Below, one piece after another: positions 1-8,255 of a stretch of 52,577 bases of DNA. Within the stretch, counting starts at the first letter, position 1. Each line of letters starts with the position of its first letter. The position numbers and the translations under genes are program-made. Where the stretch lies: NCBI GenBank assembly GCA_021792975.1, contig JAJYTR010000013.1:1-52577 (forward strand), read 5' to 3'. This DNA is from Pseudomonadota bacterium (lineage in GTDB: Bacteria; Pseudomonadota; Gammaproteobacteria; Xanthomonadales; Rhodanobacteraceae). The notes under the pieces were generated by a model. That model was not told where the DNA came from. It saw only the letters and a list, made by a program, of their open reading frames with translations, and made no database searches.

Positions 1-1
1 G

Positions 2-505
2 TACATCGACGGCGTCAACACGGTGATCCAGATGGCCGTGGACTACGGCAAGTCGATCGGGCTGGGCAGCGGGCCGCTGATCCTGGCGGTGCTGATGGTG
101 CAGTTCATCGGCGTACCGGCGGCGCTGCTGTTCGGCCGGGTGGGCGAACGCATCGGGCCCCGGCGCGGCATCCTGGCCGGTCTCGCCGTGTACGTGCTGG
201 CCAGTGCGTTCGCCGCGGGCATGCGCCACGCCTGGCAGTTTTTCGCGCTGGCCGCCGCGGTGGGGATGGTTCAGGGCGGCGTGCAGTTGCTCTCGCGCGC
301 CTACTTCGCGCGGCTGGTACCGCGCGAGCGCGCCGGCGAGTTCTTCGGCTTCTACAACATGCTGGGCGAGTTCGCCGCCATCCTGGGACCGCTGCTGATC
401 GGCCTCACCAGCTATCTCAGCGGCGATCCGCGCGCGTCCATCCTGTCGGTCATCGTGCTGTTCGCGGCCGGCGGCGCGTTGCTGCTGCGGGTGCCGAAGG
501 TCTAG
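2..505 (+). CDS. MFS transporter, UMF1/Atg22-like family, C-terminal part
   Basis: This is the last 167 codons of a gene that starts before the window; the frame is open from base 2 and the first Met at 23 is internal. The visible start reads YIDGVNTVIQMAVDYG, which resembles the mid-protein loop and transmembrane segment of UMF1-type major facilitator carriers. Four to five hydrophobic segments follow, with the loop GRVGERIGPRRG between two of them, a typical MFS intracellular motif. The protein ends in a hydrophobic helix and RVPKV. It is an inner-membrane carrier whose substrate cannot be read from the sequence. The next gene runs toward it, with its stop two bases away, so the two are convergent. 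The family call is fairly safe and the subfamily less so. Confidence 0.8.
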   Translation, partial: YIDGVNTVIQMAVDYGKSIGLGSGPLILAVLMVQFIGVPAALLFGRVGERIGPRRGILAGLAVYVLASAFAAGMRHAWQFFALAAAVGMVQGGVQLLSRAYFARLVPRERAGEFFGFYNMLGEFAAILGPLLIGLTSYLSGDPRASILSVIVLFAAGGALLLRVPKV

Positions 506-507
506 AT

Positions 508-1191
508 TCAGCGCCGGGACACGACGCGCACGATGGTCTCCCGGTAGTCGCGGAAGCCCGTGCGCCGGTACAGGCGGCGCGCGCGGTCGTTGTCGCTCAT
601 CACGTGCAGGAAGGGCGTTTCGCCGCGCCGTCGCTGGCGGCGGACCAGCTTGGCCATCAGCCGCCACGCCAGCCCGCGTCCCTGGAAATCCGGGTGGGTG
701 CACACGCCGCTGATCTCGCGCAGCGTGCCGGCATGGCAGCGCTCGCCGGCCATGGCGATCAGGCGCGTGCCCACGAACAGGCCGAAATACTCGCCCAGTT
801 CGAGATTGCGCGGCCCGAAGGGTCCGGGCTGCGTCAGCGCGGCCAGGTCCAGCATCTGCGCGGTGTGTCCGGCACCGAGCGGCCGCGCGTCGGGGGCGGC
901 GTCGGCCGCGGGCACCGGCGCGTCCCACACCATCTTGAACATGGTGGATTCGGCTTCGATGCACCAGCCCTCCGGCGCGGCACCCGACCAGCGGTCGCAG
1001 TAGAACCGTTCGCCGGGCGCGCAGTACGGCGCCAGCGCCGCGAAATCGGGCGCTTCAGCCTCGGCGAAGCCGAGGATCGGCGGGAAGCCTTCGGCGTAAC
1101 GGCGCGCGCCGCCGGCGCCGGTCGCGAAGCCCGCATGCGGTCCGGTCAGCGTGTGCCAGAAGATGTTGTCGAGTGCGGTTTCGAAGGTCAT
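508..1191 (-). CDS. GNAT family N-acetyltransferase
   Basis: A 227-residue protein whose C-terminal half carries a GNAT acetyl-CoA fold. The motif-A stretch GVCTHPDFQGRGLAWRLMAK contains the Q-x-x-G-x-A/G pyrophosphate loop, and the closing region DNDRARRLYRRTGFRDY is the usual GNAT motif B. The N-terminal half (about residues 1-110) is the variable domain seen in two-domain acetyltransferases of this type. The substrate is unknown. I chose the ATG at 1191; a GTG at 1230 would add a 13-residue Pro-rich extension of low plausibility. No strong ribosome-binding site precedes either start. The stop is two bases from the convergent MFS gene. Confidence 0.85.
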   Translation of the reverse strand: MTFETALDNIFWHTLTGPHAGFATGAGGARRYAEGFPPILGFAEAEAPDFAALAPYCAPGERFYCDRWSGAAPEGWCIEAESTMFKMVWDAPVPAADAAPDARPLGAGHTAQMLDLAALTQPGPFGPRNLELGEYFGLFVGTRLIAMAGERCHAGTLREISGVCTHPDFQGRGLAWRLMAKLVRRQRRRGETPFLHVMSDNDRARRLYRRTGFRDYRETIVRVVSRR

Positions 1192-1300
1192 GTCCGATGG
1201 GGGCGAGGGTTGGCGGGGCCGCGCAGACACCGGGTGCGTCCCCGGCTTCGCGGGGTGATGCCACGGGGCGATGCCGCGCGGCGGGCCGGTGGGGTTGCCG

Positions 1301-1807
1301 TCAGTGCAGGGCGAAGGGCAGTGCGCCGGATTCCAGATCCAGCAGCCGGCGCTTGACCTCCAGCCCGCCGCCGAAGCCGACCAGGCTGCCGTCGCGGCCG
1401 ATTACGCGGTGGCAGGGCACCACGATCGGCAGCGGATTGCGGCCGTTGGCGGCGCCCACGGCACGGCGCGCGGCGGGGTTGCCGATGCGCGCGGCCAGTT
1501 CGGCGTAGCTGATCGTCTCGCCGTAGCCGATGCCACACAGTGCGCGCCACACCCGCAGCTGGAAGGGTGTGCCCACGGCATGCAGCGGCAGGTCGAACGC
1601 GCGCCGCGTGCCGGCGAAGTACTCGTCGAGTTGCCGGCGCACCGGCGCCAGCCGCGCCGCGTCGCGACGTCCGGCCGCATCGATGGCCTGCGGATGGCGG
1701 TCGCTTTCGAAGCAGATGCGGCGCAGTCCTGCGGCATCGGCGATCAGGCGCAGTGCGCCGACCGGCGATGCCATGACGTCGAAGTACAGTATCCCGCTGT
1801 CGTTCAT
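1301..1807 (-). CDS. ogt: methylated-DNA--[protein]-cysteine S-methyltransferase
   Basis: A 168-residue O6-alkylguanine-DNA alkyltransferase that removes methyl or alkyl groups from O6-guanine by irreversible transfer to its own cysteine. The acceptor motif is IVVPCHRVIGRDGS, with the reactive Cys at residue 132. The recognition helix region GETISYAELAARIGNP (about 96-111) and the C-terminal LVGFGGGLEVKRRLL are standard for the family. Length matches stand-alone Ogt proteins. Its ATG overlaps the stop of the upstream Ada-AlkA reading frame as ATGA, so the two are translationally coupled in one alkylation-response operon. This fits an arrangement in which the Ada regulator is fused to AlkA and the Ogt activity is a separate protein. 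Confidence 0.93.
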   Translation of the reverse strand: MNDSGILYFDVMASPVGALRLIADAAGLRRICFESDRHPQAIDAAGRRDAARLAPVRRQLDEYFAGTRRAFDLPLHAVGTPFQLRVWRALCGIGYGETISYAELAARIGNPAARRAVGAANGRNPLPIVVPCHRVIGRDGSLVGFGGGLEVKRRLLDLESGALPFALH

Positions 1808-3280
1808 GCGGAGTCTCCCGGCGCATGGGCGCGCCATAGATGGATGGCAGCGTAGGCGCGCCAGGGCCGCCAGGCTTCGGCGCGCGCTTCGAGTTCGCGG
1901 GCGGCGAGGATGCCGCCGCCGGTGGCACGCCGCAGCACCAGGTCCCCGGCCGGAAACGCATCGGGGTGCCCCAGCGCGCGCAGCGCGATGTAGTGCGCGG
2001 TCCACGCGCCGATGCCGGGCAGCCGGGTCCACGTGCCGATCTGCGCGTCGAGTGCGCGGCCGGGCTCGAAATCGACGCGGCCGGCGTACACCGCCTGCGC
2101 CAGCGCGCGCAGCGCCGCGATCCGTGCCCGGGTCAGGCCCAGCCCGTCGAGACCGGCCCCGGCCAGCGTCGCCGGCGATGGGAACAGCCGCGTCAGCCCG
2201 TCCGCGCCGGCGGGGGCGATGGGCTCGCCATGGCGTTCCAGCAGGCGCATGGCCAGCGTGCGCGCGGCAGCGATGCTGACCTGCTGGCCCAGTACCGCAC
2301 GCACCGCCAGTTCGAAACCGTTCCAGGCGCCCGGCAAGCGCAGGCCGGGATGCCTGCGGATGCACGCACGCAGCCGCGCGTCGCGGCCGAGGACCGCGGC
2401 GATGGCCCGCGGGTCTGCGTCCAGATCGAACATGCGCCGCACGCGCGCGACCAGCGCGAGCAGGTCGCCGGGCGCCGCGCCGTGCAGTTCCAGACGCAGC
2501 GCGTGCTCGCCCGCGTCCCAGGCGCTGACGCGCAGCCACGCCGGCTGCTGCGCATTGCCGAACGCGCGCGCGTAGGAACGGCCGTCGATGCGCTCCAGCC
2601 CCGGCAGCGCGCGCGCGCAGAAAGGTCAGCACTCCGGCGAGATCGTACGGCGGGCGGTATCCCAGACGCAGCACTAGTGCTCCGCGGGCCGGTGCCTGTG
2701 CGCGCCTGCGCAGCGCGCTGGGCGGCATCCGGTACGCGGTGCGGAACGCGTCGTTGAAACGGCGCAGGCTGCGGAAGCCGGAGGCCAGCGCGACCTGCGT
2801 GACCGGCAGCGTGCCGTCGGCCAGCAGCTGCTTGGCGAACAGCAGCCGGCGCGTGGACTGCACCTGCATCGGCGTCGCCCCCAGCCGCGCCGCGAACAAC
2901 CGGCGCAACTGGCGGTCGCCGAGCGCCAGCCGCCGCGCCAGTTCCGCGGCCGGCCGGGTGTCGAGCAGTCCGGCGTCGATCATTCGCAGCGCGCGCGCCA
3001 CCGTGGTATCGCCGCGGCGCAGGACATCGGCGTGCGGCGCCAGTTCCGGCCGGCAGCGCAGGCAGGGACGGAAACCGTCCGCCTCGGCGGCGGCCGCATC
3101 CGGGTAATAGACGACGTGCTCGCGACGCGGCGCCGGTGCCGGGCACACCGGCCGGCAGTAGATGCCGGTGCTGGTGACCGCGGTGAAGAACAGCCCGTCG
3201 AAGCGCGCGTCGCGGCTTAGCCGCGCCTGCTCGCAGGTCCGCAAGTCGGGCAGTTCGGTCGTGGTGGAATTGCCGATCAT
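1804..3280 (-). pseudogene. Ada regulator - AlkA glycosylase fusion, frameshifted
   Basis: Read with one frame correction, this is a 492-residue protein joining three parts. First is an Ada metal-binding methylphosphotriester domain with Cys42, Cys46, Cys73 and Cys76 (GIYCRPVCPA, RPCLRCRPE). Next comes an AraC-type helix-turn-helix domain (about 85-190). Last is a full AlkA 3-methyladenine glycosylase with the hairpin LPGIGAWTAHY and a catalytic Asp in FPAGDLVLRR. The frame breaks inside a (GC)6 tract at 2607-2618. Upstream of it the protein reads LTFLRARA; downstream it resumes as LPGLERIDGRSYARAFGN in another frame. Restoring one GC pair heals the frame without any residue mismatch to the family pattern. 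Both halves are otherwise intact, so this may be a recent mutation, slippage variation or a sequencing error. I chose the ATG at 3280. Confidence 0.8.
2607..2618. repeat. (GC)6 dinucleotide tract at the Ada-AlkA frameshift
   Basis: Six GC units in a row coincide exactly with the point where the reading frame of the Ada-AlkA fusion changes. Loss of one GC unit (two bases) from a (GC)7 tract gives the observed frame change. Dinucleotide tracts are prone to polymerase slippage, which is established knowledge; whether this one varies in the population is inference. Confidence 0.7.
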
Positions 3281-3600
3281 GGCATGCACGCTAGCACCGA
3301 CGTCGGCGTGCGACTCGCCATTTTCGGACAGTGATGTCGCGGGCACCGCCGCTGCCGTCGATGGCAAGGTGGCGCGTGAAGGCGCATGGTCCGCGGCGCG
3401 GCGGAACGCCAGCCGAGGAACAGGTGCGACGGCGGTCGGCGGCGTATCCCCGCAGGCGTGCGTGCAACAAGCACCACCATGGTCCACAGGGTGCGCATCC
3501 TGCGCAGGAGGGATGGGCAGGGCCATGGTGGCGCCCAGGCTATCAACGCGAGGCGCCCACTCCGGTTGACCGGCGTGCATTCAATGTCTCGGCGCCCCGC
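3281..3600. other. 320-bp gap with no recognisable gene
   Basis: This gap lies between the start of the Ada-AlkA gene and the stop of the CHAD gene, both on the minus strand. Short open frames exist on both strands but have Arg/Pro/Ala-rich compositions typical of non-coding GC-rich DNA. I see no RNA gene, repeat or terminator hairpin. It presumably holds the promoter and possibly an Ada-binding site for the repair operon, but no convincing boxes could be picked. Confidence 0.5.
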
Positions 3601-4509
3601 TCACGTCTCATGTCTTGCGTTTCCCGTATTCGCCGCCGCGTGATAACGCGCGATGCGCGCGGCGAGGATACGTGGCGGTTCGGCGTGCACGTGTGCGCCC
3701 AGCGCATGGGCATCGCGCAGCAACGCCGCGCGGACGCGGTGCAGACGCTGCAACAAGCTATCGCGGCTGAGGCGGCCGAGATGTGTGCCGCGCAGGCGGC
3801 GCACGTGCGCTTGCAGGCTGCCGAGGTCGCGCCAGTGGCCGAGCATGCGCGCGAGGCGCTTGCGTTCGGCCACTTCGCCGGCCAGCACCAGCGGCCATGC
3901 GCCGCCGAACAACTCCAGTTGCAGCGCGTGATCGCGCATGCGCCGGCGCCAGCGGTGCAGGGCTGTTTCGTCGGCGTGCCCGCGGGCGGCATGGGCAGCA
4001 CGCGCGGCGCGCAGGGCGCCGCGACGCAGGCCGCGCCAAAGCTGCGCATGGGTGACTTCGGGCCGCCATTCGGCCAGCGTCGTGGCCAGTGTCCGTAGGG
4101 CAACGGTGGCGTTGCGCACGCCGTCGACATGCCTGCGTTCGCCGGCGCGTACCTGACGCGCCAGCCGCTGCAGCAGTGCGGGATGGGCGCTGCCCAGCAG
4201 CGCGGGTTGCTGCTGTTGCAATTGCGCGATGGTTTCCAGCAGTGCCTGAGCGTCGCGCAGCGGTGACAGCGCGCGTCCGGCGGCGCGCAACGGTTGCACC
4301 AGCGTGTCGATGGCGAGATCGGGTGGCAGCAGCCGCAACGCCGCGCGGCAGCGGCGCAAGGCGCGGCGCGCGTCGTGGATGGCGGTGCGAAACGCGCCGG
4401 CATCGCGTGGTGTCACCGCGAGCAGGCGCAGCGCGCAGTCCACCTCAAGGCGCATGACGCGCGCCAGTTCGGCGCCGGGATCGCGGTCGAGCTTGAGCAC
4501 AAAGGCCAT
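3601..4509 (-). CDS. CHAD domain-containing protein
   Basis: A 302-residue, Arg- and His-rich, all-helical protein of the CHAD (conserved histidine alpha-helical domain) family. CHAD proteins bind inorganic polyphosphate through basic and histidine residues and often sit next to CYTH triphosphatases; no CYTH gene is seen here. The pattern [20 protein letters not shown] near residue 40 and the later segments [16 protein letters not shown] and [18 protein letters not shown] are the two helical repeats, with the expected R/K-x-x-R-x-R spacing. The ATG at 4509 ([12 protein letters not shown]) is preferred over an upstream in-frame ATG at 4554. It is transcribed away from hutU, whose start lies about 100 bp away. 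The polyphosphate role is a family inference. Confidence 0.78.
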   Translation of the reverse strand: MAFVLKLDRDPGAELARVMRLEVDCALRLLAVTPRDAGAFRTAIHDARRALRRCRAALRLLPPDLAIDTLVQPLRAAGRALSPLRDAQALLETIAQLQQQQPALLGSAHPALLQRLARQVRAGERRHVDGVRNATVALRTLATTLAEWRPEVTHAQLWRGLRRGALRAARAAHAARGHADETALHRWRRRMRDHALQLELFGGAWPLVLAGEVAERKRLARMLGHWRDLGSLQAHVRRLRGTHLGRLSRDSLLQRLHRVRAALLRDAHALGAHVHAEPPRILAARIARYHAAANTGNARHET

Positions 4510-4613
4510 GCGGTATGCGGTTCCCGACCAGGCGGCCGTGCGAGCGTAGCGCAAGGCTGCGAGACGCCGCGACGGCGCATAATGTCGCGTCTTTTCATCA
4601 GTCGGAGCATGCG

Positions 4614-6284
4614 ATGAGCACCTTCACGCGCCGCGATCCCAGCCGCCGCATCCGTGCTCCGCGCGGATCCGAAAAGACCTGCAAGAGCTGGGTCACCGAG
4701 GCCGCCTACCGCATGATCCAGAACAACCTCGATGCCGAGGTGGCGGAGAACCCGGCCGAACTGGTGGTGTACGGCGGCATCGGCCGCGCCGCGCGCAACT
4801 GGGAATGCTTTGACGCCATTCTCGAATCGCTGCGCGAATTGAACGACGACGAGACCCTGCTGATCCAGTCCGGCAAGCCGGTGGGCGTGTTCCGCACGCA
4901 TGCGGACGCGCCGCGTGTGCTGATCGCCAACTCCAACCTGGTGCCGCACTGGGCCACCTGGGAGCACTTCCACGAGCTGGACCGCAAGGGCCTGATGATG
5001 TTCGGGCAGATGACCGCGGGCTCGTGGATCTACATCGCCAGCCAGGGCATCGTGCAGGGCACCTACGAGACCTTCGTCGAGCTGGGCAACCGGCACTACG
5101 GCGGCAGCCTCGAGGGGCGCTGGATCCTCACCGCGGGCCTCGGCGGCATGGGCGGCGCGCAGCCGCTTGCGGCGAGCATGGCCGGTGCCTGCAGCCTCAC
5201 CATCGAGTGCCAGCAGCCGCGCATCGACTTTCGCCTGCGCACGCGCTACGTGGACGAGCAGGCGCGCGATCTGGATGACGCGCTGGCGCGCATCGAGCAA
5301 TACACGCAAGCCGGTGCGGCCAAGTCCATCGCGCTGCTGGGCAACGCCGCCGAGCTGCTGCCCGAGCTGGTGCGCCGCGGGGTCAGGCCCGATGCGGTCA
5401 CCGACCAGACCAGCGCGCACGATCCGCTCAACGGCTATCTGCCGATCGGCTGGACGCTGGCGCAATGGGCCGAACGCCGCGCCGCCGATCCCGAAGGCGT
5501 GCGCGACGCCGCCAAGCGCTCCATGCGCGTGCACGTCGAGGCCATGCTGGCCTTCATGGACGCCGGCGTGCCCACCTTCGACTACGGCAACAACATCCGC
5601 CAGATGGCGCTGGACGAGGGCTGCACGCGCGCGTTCGATTTCCCCGGCTTCGTGCCGGCCTACATGCGCCATCTGTTCTGCCGCGGCAAGGGGCCGTTCC
5701 GCTGGGTGGCGCTGTCGGGCGACCCGGACGACATCCGCAAGACCGACGCCAAGGTGCGCGAGCTGCTGCCCGACGACGCGCACCTGCACCACTGGCTGGA
5801 CATGGCCGGGCAGCGCATCGCCTTCCAGGGCCTGCCGGCACGCATCTGCTGGGTGGGCCTGGGCGACCGCCATCGCCTGGGTCTGGCGTTCAACGAGATG
5901 GTGCGCACCGGCGAACTGAAGGCACCGGTCGTGATCGGCCGCGACCATCTGGACTCCGGCAGCGTGGCCAGCCCCAACCGCGAGACCGAGGCCATGCGCG
6001 ACGGCTCCGACGCGGTGTCCGACTGGCCCATCCTCAACTGCCTGTTGAACGCGGTCAGCGGCGCCAGCTGGGTGAGCTTTCATCACGGCGGCGGAGTGGG
6101 CATGGGTTACGCGCAGCATGCCGGCGTGGTGATCGTGTGCGACGGCAGCGCGGCCGCCGACGCGCGCATCCGCCGCGTGCTGTGGAACGATCCCGCCAGC
6201 GGCGTCATGCGCCACGCCGATGCCGGCTACCCCGAGGCCCTTGCCTGCGCGCGCGAGCAGGGACTGAAGCTGCCGATGGCGTGA
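4614..6284 (+). CDS. hutU: urocanate hydratase
   Basis: A 556-residue urocanase that converts urocanate to 4-imidazolone-5-propionate in histidine degradation, using tightly bound NAD+. Family hallmarks are present through the whole length: [14 protein letters not shown] near the start, [19 protein letters not shown] as the NAD-binding Rossmann turn, [26 protein letters not shown], and the C-terminal [19 protein letters not shown]. The length matches the family (about 555). The ATG at 4614 is preceded by CGGAG at about 4603. No hutH, hutI, hutG or hutC is adjacent, so in this window the gene stands alone between a CHAD gene and a restriction-system relic. The rest of the pathway must be elsewhere if it is functional. 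Confidence 0.97.
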   Translation: MSTFTRRDPSRRIRAPRGSEKTCKSWVTEAAYRMIQNNLDAEVAENPAELVVYGGIGRAARNWECFDAILESLRELNDDETLLIQSGKPVGVFRTHADAPRVLIANSNLVPHWATWEHFHELDRKGLMMFGQMTAGSWIYIASQGIVQGTYETFVELGNRHYGGSLEGRWILTAGLGGMGGAQPLAASMAGACSLTIECQQPRIDFRLRTRYVDEQARDLDDALARIEQYTQAGAAKSIALLGNAAELLPELVRRGVRPDAVTDQTSAHDPLNGYLPIGWTLAQWAERRAADPEGVRDAAKRSMRVHVEAMLAFMDAGVPTFDYGNNIRQMALDEGCTRAFDFPGFVPAYMRHLFCRGKGPFRWVALSGDPDDIRKTDAKVRELLPDDAHLHHWLDMAGQRIAFQGLPARICWVGLGDRHRLGLAFNEMVRTGELKAPVVIGRDHLDSGSVASPNRETEAMRDGSDAVSDWPILNCLLNAVSGASWVSFHHGGGVGMGYAQHAGVVIVCDGSAAADARIRRVLWNDPASGVMRHADAGYPEALACAREQGLKLPMA

Positions 6285-6319
6285 CACACGCCCTCCGGTC
6301 GCTCCATTCAACGGCGGCG

Positions 6320-6469
6320 CCACCGATCGCTGAGCAGCAGGCAATAGATTGGCGTCCTCTCCGACATAGGCGCCGGAATCGACGCGCTGGAAGCGCGCCT
6401 GACCGAGTCCCGCGTGCTCAAGGCCGGCATCATGCGGACACTGCTGACCGGCCCACCCGCCTGGTCTGA
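6320..6469 (+). pseudogene. type I restriction specificity subunit (HsdS), C-terminal relic
   Basis: Just after hutU the translation gives the end of an HsdS protein spread over frames. PPIAEQQAI appears in one frame, then VLSDIGAGIDALEARL and TESRVLKAGIMRTLLTG in a second, then PTRLV and a stop back in the first. Together these match the usual HsdS tail (PPLAEQ..AI, a coiled-coil alpha helix, LLTG..RLV, stop). Only about 50 codons remain and at least two indels are needed, so this is a dead fragment. No hsdM and no HsdS target-recognition domain is present upstream; hutU abuts the fragment. Together with the HsdR piece at 7752-8125 it marks a decayed type I locus. Confidence 0.72.
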
Positions 6470-6515
6470 GCGGCCTGTCGCCGGCCTGCGCCGTGGCCGC
6501 GCCCAAATTTAGATC

Positions 6516-6548
6516 ATGAAAATCCGCCATCGCATGATGGATTTTCAT
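6516..6548. promoter_or_regulatory. palindrome upstream of the AAA/DUF4143 ATPase gene
   Basis: ATGAAAATCC at 6516-6525 and GGATTTTCAT at 6539-6548 are perfect 10-bp inverted arms around a 13-base centre that itself contains a shorter CAT/ATG symmetry. The right arm ends 14 bases before the start codon at 6563. Position and AT-richness, in a GC-rich setting, suggest an operator or promoter-overlapping binding site, possibly for autoregulation. A transcribed hairpin is the alternative. Confidence 0.5.
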
Positions 6549-6562
6549 GGTACGCTGCAACC

Positions 6563-7735
6563 ATGATCGTCACCCGCCCAGTTGTGCTCGCCGCCATCGA
6601 AACGGCGCTGGCCCGCCGCCCGGTGGTGGTGCTGACCGGGCCGCGCCAGTGCGGCAAGACCACGCTGGCGCGCGAGCTGTTGAGCGAGGCATCACTCAAC
6701 TACTTCGATCTGGAGGATCCCGCCAGCCTCGCGCGGCTGGACGAGCCCATGACCGCGCTGCGTCCGCTCGAGGGTCTGGTGGTGATCGACGAGGTGCAGC
6801 GGCGGCCGGAGTTGTTTCCGGTGTTGCGCGTGCTGGCCGATCGCCGCGCGAAACCCGCACGCTTTCTGATCCTCGGCAGCGCCTCGGGCGATCTGTTGCG
6901 GCAGAGTTCGGAAAGCCTGGCCGGGCGCACGGAACGTATCGGCATCGGCGGTTTTTCCCTGCGGGAGGTCGGCGCGCGGGCCGGCCAGATGTTGTGGCGA
7001 CGCGGCGGCTTTCCGCTGTCGTATCTGGCCGACAGCGAGGCCGACAGCCTGGCGTGGCGCAAGCAGTTTATGCAGACCCTGCTCGAGCGCGATTTTCCGC
7101 AGTGGGGCGTACGCGTGCCGGCGGCGGCGCTGCTGCGGTTCTGGGCCATGTTGGCGCATTACCACGGGCGGGTCTGGAACGCGGCCGAGCACGCGCGGGC
7201 GCTCGGCGTGAGCGAATCCACCTGCCGCCGCTACCTGGACCTGCTATCGGATGCGCTGATGATCCGCATCCTGCAGCCGTGGCATGCCAATCTGCGCAAG
7301 CGGCAGGTGAAGTCGCCGAAGATCTATGTGCGCGACAGCGGCCTGTTGCACTCGTTGCTGGGCATCGCATCGGACAAGGCGCTGCTGAGTCATCCGCGGC
7401 TGGGCGCCTCGTGGGAGGGGTTCGTGATGGAGCAGGTCCTGTCGGTCGAGCCGCATGATGAGGCCCTGTTCTGGGCCACGCATCAGGGCGCTGAAATGGA
7501 TCTGGTCCTGCGCCGCGGCGACCGACTGCTGGGCGTGGAGTGCAAACGCGCGGATGCGCCGCGCATGACGCCATCCCTGCATATCGCGCTGGGCGATCTG
7601 CAACTCGAGCGGGTGGCGGTGATCTACCCCGGCGAGAAGCGCTATCCACTGTCCGACCGGGTCGAGGCCGTGCCGCTTGCGGCACTTGCCGGGCCGCGCG
7701 GATTGTTCGGGGATGCCGGAGGAAGCGGCACGTGA
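6563..7735 (+). CDS. ATP-binding protein, AAA_14 / DUF4143 family
   Basis: A 390-residue ATPase. The N-terminal AAA domain has Walker A GPRQCGKT at about residues 26-33, Walker B LVVIDEVQRRPELF around 72-85 and a sensor region RFLILGSASGDLL. A C-terminal DUF4143 domain (about 180-380) includes YVRDSGLLHSLLGI and the nuclease-like stretch EMDLVLRRGDRLLGVECKR, which resembles the D-x-n-E-x-K pattern of PD-(D/E)XK folds. The molecular role of this family is not established; members are common in accessory regions. Here it lies between an HsdS tail and an HsdR fragment, the slot where passenger genes often sit in type I restriction operons. The frame is intact, unlike both neighbours. An AT-rich palindrome precedes the ATG. 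Confidence 0.88.
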   Translation: MIVTRPVVLAAIETALARRPVVVLTGPRQCGKTTLARELLSEASLNYFDLEDPASLARLDEPMTALRPLEGLVVIDEVQRRPELFPVLRVLADRRAKPARFLILGSASGDLLRQSSESLAGRTERIGIGGFSLREVGARAGQMLWRRGGFPLSYLADSEADSLAWRKQFMQTLLERDFPQWGVRVPAAALLRFWAMLAHYHGRVWNAAEHARALGVSESTCRRYLDLLSDALMIRILQPWHANLRKRQVKSPKIYVRDSGLLHSLLGIASDKALLSHPRLGASWEGFVMEQVLSVEPHDEALFWATHQGAEMDLVLRRGDRLLGVECKRADAPRMTPSLHIALGDLQLERVAVIYPGEKRYPLSDRVEAVPLAALAGPRGLFGDAGGSGT

Positions 7736-7751
7736 ACGATATCGGTAACGC

Positions 7752-8125
7752 TTCGGCATCGCCGAGGAGGTGACGCTGCGCGGCGGCCACGAACGCCGGC
7801 CGGACCTGGTGCTGTATGTCAACGGCATCGCGGTGGCGGTGATCGAGCCGAAGAGCAGCCGCGCCGGCGTCGGCGAGGACATCCGGCAGTTGCGGTCCAA
7901 CCAGAGGCCCGAGTTCAGCGCCGGCTTCTCCACACGATGCAGCGGATGTCTGCCGGCAACGACAATGTGGGCCTGAAATACGGCACGGTCGGTACATCGG
8001 AGAGCCTTTTTCTGATCAGGAAGAAGGACGAGACCGACCACCGCGGCTACGAGGCGAAGCCGGGCAACGGCGCTTCCCTGGTGGGCATCGCCAGGACGAT
8101 CGCAAACACCCTGATCCAGAAGTGA
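7752..8125 (+). pseudogene. type I restriction endonuclease R subunit (HsdR), N-terminal-domain relic
   Basis: The stretch FGIAEEVTLRGGHERRPDLV, continuing LYVNGIAVAVIEPKSS and GEDIRQLRSNQRPEF, is the nuclease-domain core of HsdR. The family pattern here is FAIAEEVTV..., then KRPDIVLYVNGIALGVLELK. In the family the Glu and Lys of LELK are catalytic; here the residues read IEPK. After FSAGF the frame shifts by one base at about 7935 and continues as MQRMSAGNDNVGLKYGTVGT, again HsdR-like, ending at a TGA at 8125. The upstream part of the domain and the whole helicase are missing. This is a remnant that follows the ATPase gene by about 15 bases. Confidence 0.72.
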
Positions 8126-8255
8126 ATCCCGCTGCCGGCGCGGATGCGGGCGCAGGGGTTCACGGGCGGCTGACGCCGGCCGCACGCCGCCCGCATGGCT
8201 GACGCCGGCACCCTGCTGGCGCTACCCTCGCGCGCTGGTTTGCGCGGGAGCGCCC

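Noticed and set aside
3277-3546. Minus-strand small open frame of 89 codons upstream of the Ada-AlkA gene
   Set aside because: Arg/Pro/His-rich composition, no ribosome-binding site and no recognisable family; more likely promoter-region DNA.
4413-6560. Long minus-strand open frame (about 715 codons) opposite hutU
   Set aside because: It mirrors the hutU coding frame. Third-position GC bias leaves antisense frames open, and the translation (His/Gln/Val/Ala-rich) shows no domain.
8168-8209. 13-bp direct repeat GGCTGACGCCGGC (8168-8180 and 8197-8209) after the HsdR relic
   Set aside because: It could be an attachment-site scar, but no integrase or tRNA is present and GC-rich words of this kind recur by chance.
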